A stretch of DNA of 64,000 bases from Desulfonema magnum (GTDB lineage Bacteria; Desulfobacterota; Desulfobacteria; Desulfobacterales; 4be13). The translations under genes were made by a program, and so were the position numbers. Under the pieces are notes generated by a model. The model was given only the letters and a program-made list of their open reading frames with translations. It had not been told where the DNA came from and did no database searches. Positions 27,482 through 36,721 of the stretch are shown here, piece by piece. Where the stretch lies: positions 7,921,001 through 7,985,000 of the forward strand of contig NZ_CP061800.1 of NCBI RefSeq assembly GCF_017377395.1, written 5' to 3'. Within the stretch, counting starts at the first letter, position 1, and the number at the start of each line of letters is the position of its first letter.

Positions 27482-29026
27482 TTAAGCCGGATTTCGAATG
27501 AAAAGTTTTTTTACAGCGCCCTTAATTTTTTTGTTTTCAGGTATCAGGGACAATACTTCGTAGAAAAGCGCGCTTTTTAATAAAAATACAAAAAAACAAT
27601 AGCTGCTTACGCCGATAATGATCAAAATACAAGTGATTAATGGCAGAGGTAAAAAAAAGGACAGCAGATATTTGCTGCCGAATATCACAAGAACCATGGC
27701 AGAGGTTGCGAGAAGCGCAACAAATATGTTGGACAGATAATTCAGAACAGATAAATCAAGTAAGCGAAGTGAAAGTTTCAGGGTAATAAAGAAAACCAGC
27801 ATATATCCGAAAACCCAGGCAAGACAGAGACCTGTAATGCCGTACCACCAAGTGCCTGCTAAGAAAAGCAGAGGCATTAATACCGAGGCAATCGCAACAT
27901 ATAATAAATTCACATCTACCCGCCCTATGCCAAACAACATCGGTGAAACCAGTGTGCCTAAGGCTCTGAAAGGCATAATCACACATATGATCTGCGTCGG
28001 CAAAATAACATCCGACCATTTATCTCCCAGCAACCATCCGAGGATTTCAGGAGCGATAATTAAAAATCCCCAAAAAACAGGAAAGACTATCAGACTGCCA
28101 ATACGGGTTGCCTTTAAAAAATATGAACCAACGAGTTTCAGATCAGATTGAATGCTGGAATAAGCAGGGAACGCCACCTGATTGATAATGGGCATAAATT
28201 TGTCCAGCGGTATCTGCGATAATTCCAGTGCGACCGAATACACGCCAAGGACTTGATTTCCTAAGATTCGTCCGCCTATGAAAACATCGGATTTTGAATA
28301 AAAAAACCATAAGATACGAGCAACCAGCGTATATGTGCCAAAGGAAATAAATTCCTGAATTCCTCTGAGTCTGAATCTGGGGAAAAAAAAACTGGGAGAG
28401 ACAATGTTATAACCGATCAGGTGAATAACATGGACTGATATTGAAGCCCATATGAGTGACCATACGCCGTAGCTGTTTAATGCCAGTATCAATGCAAGAC
28501 ATGAAGAAACAATGGTGCCTGAAAGGTTGACAATGGATTTCCTTTTAAAATCCATCTCGCGTATGAGGATAGACTGCGGAATGATATACAATGCCAGTAA
28601 CAAAAAATTTATACTTAACACTTGTAAAATAGGAACAAGCCGAGGCTCTGAAAAATATTTTGCAATGACATGAGAACTCAGAATTAAGGCAACACACAGG
28701 AAACTGTGAGACACAATTATAAATCCGAAAATATGACATAGCTGATTCTGATCAATCTCCTTTTTCTGAACAATCGCCGAACCCATTCCTAATTCACTGA
28801 TGATAATCAGAAAATTAATACACACAGAGCCCATAGCCATGAGACCGTAATCTCCGGGATTTAAAATCCGAATGACAAAAATCGTTATTGCCCAGGAAAT
28901 GATTTGCCCCAGATATTTCATGCCGCCGAGCCAGGCAATGGACTTCATTACCTGATTTTTCAACTCATTATCTTGAATCAATTGTATTTTCCGGTTTCCA
29001 GTGTTAAAAACTTCAGACCTTTCCAA
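27482..29026 (-). CDS. Wzx-like oligosaccharide flippase / polysaccharide exporter
   Basis: 514 aa integral membrane protein of the MOP (PST/MATE-like) superfamily with about 12-14 hydrophobic helices. The N-terminal signature is GGMKYLGQIISWAITIFVIRILNPGDYGLMAM, followed by an amphipathic stretch with GMGSAIVQKKEID. It is expected to translocate lipid-linked oligosaccharide units across the inner membrane before polymerisation or ligation. The true start is uncertain: TTG at 29026 is the longest choice, while ATG at 28948 (MKSIAWLGG) would trim 26 residues and remove part of the usual N-terminal helix. A repeat-filled spacer separates it from the methyltransferase upstream. Confidence 0.88.
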   Translation of the reverse strand: MERSEVFNTGNRKIQLIQDNELKNQVMKSIAWLGGMKYLGQIISWAITIFVIRILNPGDYGLMAMGSVCINFLIIISELGMGSAIVQKKEIDQNQLCHIFGFIIVSHSFLCVALILSSHVIAKYFSEPRLVPILQVLSINFLLLALYIIPQSILIREMDFKRKSIVNLSGTIVSSCLALILALNSYGVWSLIWASISVHVIHLIGYNIVSPSFFFPRFRLRGIQEFISFGTYTLVARILWFFYSKSDVFIGGRILGNQVLGVYSVALELSQIPLDKFMPIINQVAFPAYSSIQSDLKLVGSYFLKATRIGSLIVFPVFWGFLIIAPEILGWLLGDKWSDVILPTQIICVIMPFRALGTLVSPMLFGIGRVDVNLLYVAIASVLMPLLFLAGTWWYGITGLCLAWVFGYMLVFFITLKLSLRLLDLSVLNYLSNIFVALLATSAMVLVIFGSKYLLSFFLPLPLITCILIIIGVSSYCFFVFLLKSALFYEVLSLIPENKKIKGAVKKLFIRNPA

Positions 29027-29163
29027 AACTTCGGAGGGTCAGTTTTATAAATGAAAAAAAAATTAAGGAATCCTTCATTTGTCGGTTTGCACTTTGCTGT
29101 GGAACAATTTTGCAAATGGTTCAGAAGAATTTGCAGCATTGTTCCACAGGCCGAAAAAAGATG

Positions 29164-29387
29164 TCTGATTATAACGGATTTAGGGGAGGCCGATCAAGCC
29201 CTGTAAGGGCGGCATATTTGTAGCAGATTTGTAAGCACGGGCAAAGCCCCGTAGGGGCGGCATATTTGCAACATGAACAAAGTATGTCGCCCCCACAGGG
29301 CTTTTTTACCAGCCTGCATGACGAATGCTACAAACATACCGCCCCCACGGGGCTTTACCGGCCTCCCCTAAATCCGTTATAATCAGA
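29164..29387. mobile_element. 224-bp TIR element (CTGATTATAACGG family)
   Basis: Perfect inverted ends of about 29 bp start TCTGATTATAACGGATTTAG. The interior has several GTAAGGGCGGCATATTTG-like palindromic modules. The 8 bp outside each CTGATT end match 7 of 8 (AAAGATGT / AAAAATGT), consistent with the exact 8-bp duplication of the related element at 18880. No coding capacity. Confidence 0.8.
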
Positions 29388-29442
29388 AAAATGTAAACTG
29401 TTTTTTAGCTTCTGTGAAGGATGCCAAAATTAACTCGTTTAA

Positions 29443-30171
29443 TTAGTTATCTGTTAAAGGTTCATCAGAGTTCTTCTGAAGCAGGATACACGTCAGCTGA
29501 TGCTTTTCGTGTTTTCCGACCTGACGCGGAGGAGATATTTGCTCTCCGAATGTCCACAACTCACCCGAAAAGAACTGCCAATATTCCTGCTCTATCAGTT
29601 TGCCGTTGTTCGTTTTTATCCATTTGTTCAGTTCATCAGATGAGAAAACCTGACAGATATAAGGCATGTTCTGACCATATCCGGCTTCAGGTAGTTTATA
29701 AACATTTGGAATATATTTATTTTCATTATAGGGAAAAGTAAGTGCCAAATGTCCGCCCGGGGTTAAAAGCGAAAACATATTTTTAATCGCGTCATTATAA
29801 TTTTCTATGTGTTCCAACACACTTATACAACTGATAAAATCAAATTTCTCTTTTATGCGTGTGGATGTTATGTCATCATTTATCACATGGAAATGTCTGT
29901 TGAACATGCCTGACAGCCAATAGTCTGATACATTATCAATAGCTGTTACGATAAAGCCGCATTGTTTCATTACAGCAGGTAAGGCAAACATACCACTGCC
30001 CACATCTAACACTCTGGTCGGACATATTCTCAGGAGTTGTTGAAAAAGAAAACGAAATTCAACGGGTCTTTCATTAATTCGTCTGAACTGCTGATCTTCG
30101 TATTCTCTTCTGCAAATATGCTGTATATACCATTTTCCGAATCTGTGAATGACGGATTTAAGTAGTTTCAT
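29443..30171 (-). CDS. SAM-dependent methyltransferase
   Basis: 242-aa class I methyltransferase. The SAM-binding motif I is RVLDVGSGMFALP near 61; acidic residues follow at the end of strand 2 (VTAIDNV); motif IV lies around FDFISCISVLEHIENYNDAI; and post-motif LLTPGGHLALTFPY is present. It is soluble and probably methylates a sugar or lipid-linked intermediate, since it lies inside the polysaccharide locus. The ATG at 30171 is chosen because AAAGG lies 8 nt upstream; a TTG seven codons earlier is less likely. Confidence 0.85.
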   Translation of the reverse strand: MKLLKSVIHRFGKWYIQHICRREYEDQQFRRINERPVEFRFLFQQLLRICPTRVLDVGSGMFALPAVMKQCGFIVTAIDNVSDYWLSGMFNRHFHVINDDITSTRIKEKFDFISCISVLEHIENYNDAIKNMFSLLTPGGHLALTFPYNENKYIPNVYKLPEAGYGQNMPYICQVFSSDELNKWIKTNNGKLIEQEYWQFFSGELWTFGEQISPPRQVGKHEKHQLTCILLQKNSDEPLTDN

Positions 30172-30295
30172 GAGATGGCCTTTGTTTATCAAATTTGATT
30201 AGTTATATTAAACGCTCATAAAAAAATTCGGGTTTTTCGCCCCGGGTCATAAAAATATGTTCAGATAAAAAACCCGGCTTTTCAAAATGTATTTT

Positions 30296-30575
30296 TATGG
30301 GTATGTCCCACCTTTTACACAAGGACAGGTTTTATGTGTAAAAGGCGGGACACATCTGTTTTTTGCCACGAAGGCACAAAGTTTCACTAAGGGCTTGTAA
30401 AAAAATAACTTGAACAAATAATCAGATTCGCATGTTATAACAGGACAAATGAGAAATGCGGAAACCGGAAAGGTTATTTTTTTACAGACCCTAAGTCTCT
30501 TTGTGGTTCCTTTGTGTCTTTGTGTCTTTGTGGCTAATTTTTTCGGATGTGTAAAAGATGGGACACACCCATTTT
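30296..30575. mobile_element. Composite TIR element with a nested 101-bp MITE
   Basis: Outer inverted ends (GGGTATGTCCCACCTTTTAC at about 30299 and GTAAAAGATGGGACACACCC ending at about 30570) bound a GCCACGAAGGCACAAAG module of the same family as the array at 47848-48590. It is interrupted by the 101-bp element at 30391-30491. A further hairpin with CCCGGCTTTT lies at 30229-30280. No gene is seen between 30193 and 30618. Confidence 0.75.
30391..30491. mobile_element. 101-bp MITE with 19-bp TIRs and TAA target duplication
   Basis: TIRs GGGCTTGTAAAAAAATAAC and GTTATTTTTTTACAGACCC match at 17 of 19 positions when inverted. TAA flanks both ends (30388-30390 and 30492-30494). The homologous repeat at 47876-47890 reads ACTAAGTCTCTTTG without the insert, giving an empty-site comparison. 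Confidence 0.85.
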
Positions 30576-30618
30576 TATAGTAAAAGATTTAATCAGCAGC
30601 CGTCTTGTATATCGGGTT

Positions 30619-31941
30619 TCATTCATCCGAACTGCTACTTAATCCTTTGACATAATAAATATTTCCAAAACATGCAATGAATAATGGAAACCAATATAGA
30701 ATTTCACTATTCAGTCGATTGAGAAAGGTAGCTGCGAGAAGAAAGCCGATAAAACCGGTTTCAAGAGCTAATCCTTGAAAATATGCTGAGTAATCACCTT
30801 TTTTAAGCAGGTAACGTTTTATTTTTTTCATATAAAAAAAATTTGATAAAATAAAACCGACAAAAACAAAAGTCCCCCAATAGCCTCGTTCAGCAAGACA
30901 TTGAAAATAAAGGGAATGAACCGCTCTTATACCTGCATTGGCCGGCATATATTCTTGGGGAACATACTGGGGACTCAGATATGCAAAGCCCCAGCCGCCT
31001 GCCCCCCATGGATAATCTCTTAGCACCTCTTCCCGGGCGATCTTCCAAAATAATTTTCTGCCTCCTCCCCCTGTGTCAGACTCTGTTTCTTTTGATATTC
31101 CCTCGATTCTCTCCCAAAAGGCATCATCAGCCATGTAAAGAAATGCGCATATTCCAAGCATGACCAGTGCGATGAGTTGAAATCGCTGTTTCATTGTCAC
31201 TTTTTTATTTAAAAAAATGTATAATCCCATATAAGTACAGGATAAAACCAATCCGATAAAACTTCCCCGACTGTTAATAAGGACAATGGCCAGCATCACG
31301 AACGCCAAGAGAAAAAGAAGCACCCCTCGCTTCCAGAGTTTCGTTTTCACGAGATTACTCTTTACGACAAAAAACATCAGCATGGGAATAACACCGAGCA
31401 AAGATGCCGCGCAGTTATTGCCATCTGCCCCTGAATCTGCCGGACCCGTCCCCTCCACTCTGCCATCCGCATTTCTGCCCATATTTCTGGTTTCATAGGC
31501 CACATAAAAACTGCCAAGCATGCAAGCCCACATCATTCCGTCGAACTTTTTTGGCGTGTCAATGCCTTTATATGCGATAAAGATAAAGATTAATAATTTA
31601 ATATGATCCTGTAAAAATTTTGAATGCATCTGTGGCCAGACAGCCCAAGAGGAAATGATAATGACCACTATCACGTTCATCAGATACCACTTGGTCTGAG
31701 GAACATTAAATAATCGGTTTTTTGCATATTTTTGACGTTTTAAAATGAATGCTATTAAGATGCAAAACGCAACAGTGAAGGACCATCTGACCTGGGGTAA
31801 GCCCCCATACCACCATCTGTCAACCGGGTTAAGCCAATATTGCATCACATACAGATAAACACCCCAGGAGAGATCAACAAAAAATGTCGCATATACACAC
31901 CCCATATAGGATAAAAGAAAAGCTAACCCAAAATTTGACAT
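30619..31941 (-). CDS. O-glycosylation ligase (O-antigen ligase / Wzy_C family, exosortase A-type)
   Basis: 440 aa polytopic inner-membrane protein with about 10-12 hydrophobic helices. The N-terminus (GLAFLLSYMGCVYATFFVD, YMQYWLNPVDRWWYGGLPQ) and the large periplasmic loop with RVEGTGPADSGADGNN and INSRGSFIGL are typical of the putative O-glycosylation ligase found with exosortase A systems. The family joins or polymerises lipid-linked glycans on the periplasmic side. AAAGGGAATTTGCC precedes the ATG. No exosortase gene is in the window. The polymerase versus ligase role cannot be decided from sequence. Confidence 0.85.
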   Translation of the reverse strand: MSNFGLAFLLSYMGCVYATFFVDLSWGVYLYVMQYWLNPVDRWWYGGLPQVRWSFTVAFCILIAFILKRQKYAKNRLFNVPQTKWYLMNVIVVIIISSWAVWPQMHSKFLQDHIKLLIFIFIAYKGIDTPKKFDGMMWACMLGSFYVAYETRNMGRNADGRVEGTGPADSGADGNNCAASLLGVIPMLMFFVVKSNLVKTKLWKRGVLLFLLAFVMLAIVLINSRGSFIGLVLSCTYMGLYIFLNKKVTMKQRFQLIALVMLGICAFLYMADDAFWERIEGISKETESDTGGGGRKLFWKIAREEVLRDYPWGAGGWGFAYLSPQYVPQEYMPANAGIRAVHSLYFQCLAERGYWGTFVFVGFILSNFFYMKKIKRYLLKKGDYSAYFQGLALETGFIGFLLAATFLNRLNSEILYWFPLFIACFGNIYYVKGLSSSSDE

Positions 31942-32050
31942 GGCAAATTCCCTTTAAATCTCATTTGTTATCAAGGACATCCTTTTAGCATCTTCAATTC
32001 CCGGGCTGTCAAGATTTGACTCCGTCCTTAATATAAAGACCAGAATCAAG

Positions 32051-33208
32051 TTATTTTATCTTCATTCCAAAGCGTTTATAGAGTTGCCATGGAACAGATA
32101 GTAATCTGAATGCCAGAGACTCTTTAACAACCAGGTCCTCCTTGGTAACATAATTCAGATGTGATTTTTTTTCCTTATTTTCGATATCCTTTTTTTCCAA
32201 CTCCAAAAAATTCAGGAACTCATCCAGTTCAGCAGGGGGTTCTTCTTCACTGTTCGACAGGCTGTTCAACATTTCCACTGCTTCTTCTCTGGTCATCTGA
32301 CCATCCCTGATAAGCTGTGAAAATTTTTCCTGCTTAAAGATGAAATTGGGGATCTGCTTGTTTTTCAAAAAATTTTTAACCGGCGCAAATTTACAATCTA
32401 TATGATCCTTTTGCTTATCAGGCGTATCCCAGTCAAGCTCTCTCTCCAGCACGTTCTGTATTTCCAGATTATTCCATATGACAAAATCCGGTAAATTGAT
32501 CCTGATATAATCAGAATCAGACAATTTCATCTTTATTTTCTCAAGGGCTGAGATTTCATCAGAACGTTTAATCAGAAAAGAATTTATTGTTTCCAAAGAA
32601 AATCCGTTTTGTAAAAGGACCCTTCTGAGATATACGGGATGTGTGCATGTAATTTCAAACGGAGACTGTTCGTCCACCCTTGTGCTGGTTCCGGAAATTA
32701 CAAGGGGAATATTGAACTGTTTTTGGTACTTAGATGTGGCATAGTTGATACCGCTCGTACAGACAGAACAGAACTCGCCTCCGTCCCGAACCATTGTTTT
32801 GTAAAATTTTCTTACGATTTCGGGCTGATAGGTCAGAAATACATGATCAACATCAAGTTTGCTGACGGTGTTAAAAATATTTCTGATCGCATACTCACTC
32901 ATAAAAAGATTATTAAATGTAACAGCAAGAGGATTCAAATTATACTTCCTTTTGCAAAGGTATAGTACATAAGAACTGTCTCTCCCGCCGCTGTAAGGAA
33001 TAAGGCAGTCATACTTCCTTTTTTTTGCCTTTGCCCAATTAACGATTCTGGTTAATTCGGCTTCGGCTTTGTCATAGTCAAAATTTTGCCATTTTTTATC
33101 CCATTCAAGACAATAGTTACAAATGCCGTTCTTATCAAAACTTATGTTTGGGAAATCATGGGGCAAGACACATTTGCCACATCTGATTTGTTGACCTGTT
33201 TCTTTCAT
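32051..33208 (-). CDS. N-acetyl sugar amidotransferase (WbpG/PseA-like)
   Basis: 385-aa ATP-pyrophosphatase (PP-loop) enzyme. Cys10, Cys13, Cys30 and Cys33 form an N-terminal zinc-type knuckle (RCGKCVLPHDFP ... GICNYC), and SGGRDSS at 73-79 is the PP-loop. The family converts an acetamido group on a nucleotide-activated sugar to an amidine, using ammonia from a glutamine amidotransferase partner. Expected HisH/HisF-like partners are not adjacent; the AsnB-like protein at 39268 has its own glutaminase domain. The C-terminal 100 residues are Glu/Lys-rich and helical. AAAGGCAAAAAA precedes the ATG. Confidence 0.87.
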   Translation of the reverse strand: MKETGQQIRCGKCVLPHDFPNISFDKNGICNYCLEWDKKWQNFDYDKAEAELTRIVNWAKAKKRKYDCLIPYSGGRDSSYVLYLCKRKYNLNPLAVTFNNLFMSEYAIRNIFNTVSKLDVDHVFLTYQPEIVRKFYKTMVRDGGEFCSVCTSGINYATSKYQKQFNIPLVISGTSTRVDEQSPFEITCTHPVYLRRVLLQNGFSLETINSFLIKRSDEISALEKIKMKLSDSDYIRINLPDFVIWNNLEIQNVLERELDWDTPDKQKDHIDCKFAPVKNFLKNKQIPNFIFKQEKFSQLIRDGQMTREEAVEMLNSLSNSEEEPPAELDEFLNFLELEKKDIENKEKKSHLNYVTKEDLVVKESLAFRLLSVPWQLYKRFGMKIK

Positions 33209-33391
33209 TTTTTTGCCTTTCTGAAACTGGTTTTAGCGGTTTTCATTTTTTAAATTCCTGACCCAAAGAACACTTACAGACAATTATCATGCTTGTAGTG
33301 TTATAAAAAAGTTTGCAGTTCCGGATTCAGGCGGTCTGAGCCGACCGCCTGAATCCGGAAAACTGTGAACTGGCAAAGTTTATGTTACAAC

Positions 33392-34540
33392 TTATGTCTT
33401 TTTGACAAGGGATTTGTAAATCGCTTCAATGGCTGTTAAACGTTTTTTAAACGAAAAATTTTCTGCTATTCGCTTTTGCCCGTTTATTGAAAATTCCCGC
33501 CTTATTCCCGAATTTGACAAAAGCTCAAGCACGACTTTCGTTATTCCGTCAACATCACCCGCGTTACATAAGATTCCCGTATCGCGGTCAGTGACAAGCT
33601 CAGGTACTCCTCCCACCCGCGTGGCAACGACAGGAACCCCCATGGCCATGGCCTCAAGAAGTGTGTTCGGAAGCCCCTCGCTTAGAGAAGTTGTAAGGAA
33701 CAAATCAAAAGACAAATTAAAGTTTCGTAAATCAGTTCGATGTCCTGTAAAAATAACGGACTGCCCGATTCCCATTTCTTTAACCTGCTTTTGCAAATCG
33801 CTCACAATCCTTCCCTTACCATCACCAATGATAAAAAAATAAGTGTTCGGCTTTACGGCAAGCACAGCGCGTGCAACTTTAAAAAAGGTAGGCAAGTCCT
33901 TTTCTTTGCTCAGGCGGCCGACCGTACCTACAATAAAACTTTCTTCGGGAATACCGAATTCTTCCCGCACGGTTGACACGCGGTCCGTTTTTTTCCAATA
34001 CTCTGTATCTATTGAGTTATATAAAACGCTGATCGTTTCCGGGTCAATCCCTTTGTTCACCATAAGTTTTCTGGTCGCGTCTGACACTGCGATATGTAGC
34101 GGATAGAAACGAAGCATCATAAATTGTAATTTCTGCTTCAGCCTGTCAGAGCAGGAGTGTATAATCCAGCCGTGGGCGGTATGCATAATTTTTACCCTGG
34201 GATTCAGCAGTTTTAGCAAAAATCCAAGTAACGTGCTTTTCAGCTCGTGAACGTGTATGATCTGAATATTATTTTTTTTGATCAGCGCATTGAGTACAAA
34301 AAGACATTTCAGATCCAGCATACGTTTGTCTGACACTTCAATATAATCAGAGACACCAAACTGCCTGGCCATGGTGCCAATTTGGAAATCATTGTCTTTC
34401 GGATCACGTAAGTATGTCACAAGTACAAAAAAATCGGCTTTGTTGTGTTTCGCTGCTGAGAGAAGAATGGTTTTGTCCGGTCCTCCTCCTCCTTTATAAG
34501 TGCCCCGAAGCTCCATTATCTTTATTTGTTTATTTATCAT
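33392..34540 (-). CDS. Glycosyltransferase family 4 protein
   Basis: 382 aa with a GT-B fold. The N-terminal glycine loop is LRGTYKGGGGPDKTIL and the middle strand reads HTAHGW. The C-terminal donor-binding region has VGTVGRLSKEKDLPTFF near 210 and the E-x7-E motif SEGLPNTLLEAMAMGVPVVATRVGGVPE near 292-319. It is a retaining sugar transferase, probably acting on an undecaprenyl-linked glycan. The ATG at 34540 directly follows the stop of the serine acetyltransferase gene; an in-frame ATG eight codons later (34516) fits family N-termini equally well. Confidence 0.9.
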   Translation of the reverse strand: MINKQIKIMELRGTYKGGGGPDKTILLSAAKHNKADFFVLVTYLRDPKDNDFQIGTMARQFGVSDYIEVSDKRMLDLKCLFVLNALIKKNNIQIIHVHELKSTLLGFLLKLLNPRVKIMHTAHGWIIHSCSDRLKQKLQFMMLRFYPLHIAVSDATRKLMVNKGIDPETISVLYNSIDTEYWKKTDRVSTVREEFGIPEESFIVGTVGRLSKEKDLPTFFKVARAVLAVKPNTYFFIIGDGKGRIVSDLQKQVKEMGIGQSVIFTGHRTDLRNFNLSFDLFLTTSLSEGLPNTLLEAMAMGVPVVATRVGGVPELVTDRDTGILCNAGDVDGITKVVLELLSNSGIRREFSINGQKRIAENFSFKKRLTAIEAIYKSLVKKT

Positions 34541-35074
34541 TTATTGTTTGCGATCACCACTATGGGCTTCTCTTTTTTTTATAACACACGGATTTCCGAA
34601 TGCTACTGAATTATCCGGCATATGTCTGTTTACAACAGCATTTGCACCTATTCTGCAGTTTTGTCCTATTGTAATTTCACCAATGATCTTAGCTCCGGCA
34701 CCGATAAGCACATTGTCCCCGATGTCAGCCGCCCCCCCGTAGCCTCCCCTGTCCCCGATAGTTACGCAGTGATACATCGTGCAATTTTCACCAATTTTAA
34801 CAAAAGGATGGAGAATTATACCTCCGAAATGATGGATTCTGAGACCTTTTCCGATCCTGCATTCAGCGGGGATTGATATACCCGTTGTAATCTCAATAAA
34901 TCTTTCGATAATAAAGCGAAAAGGCTGGGCCGGTATTTTTTTTTCTCTCAGCCAATGGAAAACTCGATACACAAGTATTGCCTGAAAACCCTGTGAAAGC
35001 AAACCGCGCAGAATTATCCACCATGATTTGGGATGTCCCAGCCGGCGAATGTCAGCTTTAATGTTTTCAAACAT
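34541..35074 (-). CDS. Serine O-acetyltransferase (CysE-like, left-handed beta-helix)
   Basis: 177 aa. An N-terminal helical part (DIRRLGHPKSWW) leads to hexapeptide repeats forming a left-handed beta-helix (about 75-165: IPAECRIGKGLRIHHFGGI, NCTMYHCVTIGDRGGYGG, IGDNVLIGAGAKIIGEITIG). The active-site His of the GxxIHH segment is near 85. CysE relatives of this length in glycan loci often acetylate sugars rather than serine, so the substrate is open. It abuts the GT4 gene without a gap and is co-transcribed with it. Confidence 0.85.
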   Translation of the reverse strand: MFENIKADIRRLGHPKSWWIILRGLLSQGFQAILVYRVFHWLREKKIPAQPFRFIIERFIEITTGISIPAECRIGKGLRIHHFGGIILHPFVKIGENCTMYHCVTIGDRGGYGGAADIGDNVLIGAGAKIIGEITIGQNCRIGANAVVNRHMPDNSVAFGNPCVIKKREAHSGDRKQ

Positions 35075-35663
35075 AAAAACGAATCGTTTCCTTTTTATCA
35101 GATTTTATCTCAAAGTCAAATGTCAGCTTTAATCTTTTAGGTATCTCGTTCCCACGCTTCGCGTCACTGCCATTAAGTTAAGGAGCATCCGAAGTGACAA
35201 AAACAGTTTCCGGCGAGGGTGCGAAAAATAATTTTCGCACTCCGGAAGCTTAACTTAATGGCAGTGAGGCTTCGCGTGGGAATGCAGTGCGGACGCTTCG
35301 CGTCCTGATTTCGACCGCTGTCCGAGAAACGAAGCCTCCCGAAGGTATTCCACGGAAAGCGTGGGAACGAGGAAAGGCCGACACTTGGTTTGCGTAAAAG
35401 TTGGGACGCCCCCACATTTTCATCAGCCCGATACTCATTCGATTAATCCGACAGAATGATCGCGGGAACTACAGGTGACTCTGTTCTGAAAATAATACCT
35501 ATAATTACGAATATTTTGATTCATCGAGGCGAATGAGGGTAGTGAAGGAATAATAGTGTTTGCAGTAAGAGGAGGAGTACCATCAAATTTTCTTTGGCGA
35601 CACATTCTGTATATAAAAAGTAGCTCGGATAAGAGATGGAAACTTCCCCCACTTCCAATTTGT
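35075..35663. repeat. Repeat-rich intergenic region with an inserted 104-bp TIR element
   Basis: A TCACTGCCATTAAGTTAAG / CTTAACTTAATGGCAGTGA element spans 35164-35267, with GCTTCGCG just outside both ends (35156-35163 and 35269-35276). It is inserted in a CGTTCCCACGCTTCGCG-type repeat that continues to about 35375. Its interior has the GTGCGAAAAATAATTTTCGCAC hairpin. From 35380 to 35663 I see no feature. Confidence 0.7.
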
Positions 35664-36716
35664 TTAACCAATCGCTCCGCGCCAGCGATCCATAATTTTC
35701 CGTAATTTTCTGAGAAATTCCGAATAACCGCACATCTGGGCTTCAAATTCTATCTGAGAGTTACTCTCGCTGTCTAAGAAACGGTTAAGTGCATACAAAG
35801 GGGTCCGCGGGAAATTAAGTCCTGCTTCACATGTCGTAGCACTTTTAATCCCTGCTGTACGCAAATAAGGAAACTGCTCAGGCTTCCAAAAACCACTGGG
35901 GTAACAAAAGTGTTGCAAAGGATTTTTAGATACACTGGCGAGAAAGGCTTTGTTCTCAGCTAATTCCTGAACAGCGGCTTGTTCTTCCCCAGGCCACCTG
36001 TGGCGATGCGTATGTAATTGGAAATCAGCACCCGCGGCACTGAGTTCTGATATTTCGGAGATTGTCAACAGACTAAAAATACGCGTTTTCTCAATCTCAG
36101 GGTAATTAAGACCCAGCCCTTCACCCAGACGTTTCATGAAGGCGCATTTTTCATCATTGTTTAATTGTGAATTACCATAATTAATTATTTGGTTCATCAG
36201 TTGCTCTGAGATATCCGCATTTGGAAACTGAACTGAATCAGTTAATGGCAGGCCCAAGGCTTCCAAATCAACCCGCGTTTCTTGTGTTTTCCAAAACATG
36301 TATTGCACAACCAGATTAAAAATCGGCGTTTCTTTCATGCTGTAATAGCTTGTCAGATAAATGGTATAAGGATACGATTTTTCCTCCAAAATATCATGCG
36401 CATATAATTTTGTGGCAAACCATCCGTCGTCTATAGTAATAACTGTAGCCGCAGGAGGCAGTTTTTTTTCAGACAGCAGCTCGATGGCCTGATTCAATCC
36501 AAGTACAGGAAATTTCTCTTTTTTCAGGAACTGTAATCTTTTGCGAAACGTCTCAGGTCGGATGAATAACTCCGGTCGCCATTCAATTTCTTCACCTACA
36601 GCAAAGCTGTGATAACATAAAATTCTTAAACCATCTCTCGTTAAATATCTGGAAATATGAAATAATCCCATCCATTTACTGAGATATAAAAAGATAAGTT
36701 TTATTTTTTCATACAT
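35664..36716 (-). CDS. Polysaccharide deacetylase family protein
   Basis: 350 aa with a NodB-like TIM-barrel domain. Motif 1 is VITIDDGWFATK near 95-106 (first acidic pair DD), and the metal-binding His motif is HTHRHRWPG near 237. FCYPSGFWKPEQFPYLR near 271 corresponds to the later conserved Arg/Pro motif. An N-terminal cytoplasmic or membrane-proximal segment (LRILCYHSFAVG) is typical of surface-glycan loci. It would remove N- or O-acetyl groups from a glycan. The ribosome site GAAGGATG is contributed by the inverted repeat end at 36722-36733. Three spaced palindromes lie upstream. Confidence 0.87.
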   Translation of the reverse strand: MYEKIKLIFLYLSKWMGLFHISRYLTRDGLRILCYHSFAVGEEIEWRPELFIRPETFRKRLQFLKKEKFPVLGLNQAIELLSEKKLPPAATVITIDDGWFATKLYAHDILEEKSYPYTIYLTSYYSMKETPIFNLVVQYMFWKTQETRVDLEALGLPLTDSVQFPNADISEQLMNQIINYGNSQLNNDEKCAFMKRLGEGLGLNYPEIEKTRIFSLLTISEISELSAAGADFQLHTHRHRWPGEEQAAVQELAENKAFLASVSKNPLQHFCYPSGFWKPEQFPYLRTAGIKSATTCEAGLNFPRTPLYALNRFLDSESNSQIEFEAQMCGYSEFLRKLRKIMDRWRGAIG

Positions 36717-36721
36717 TTTAA

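Noticed and set aside
35435..35746. 103-codon - strand frame over the end of the deacetylase gene
   Set aside because: It overlaps the deacetylase C-terminus in another frame and has no independent support.
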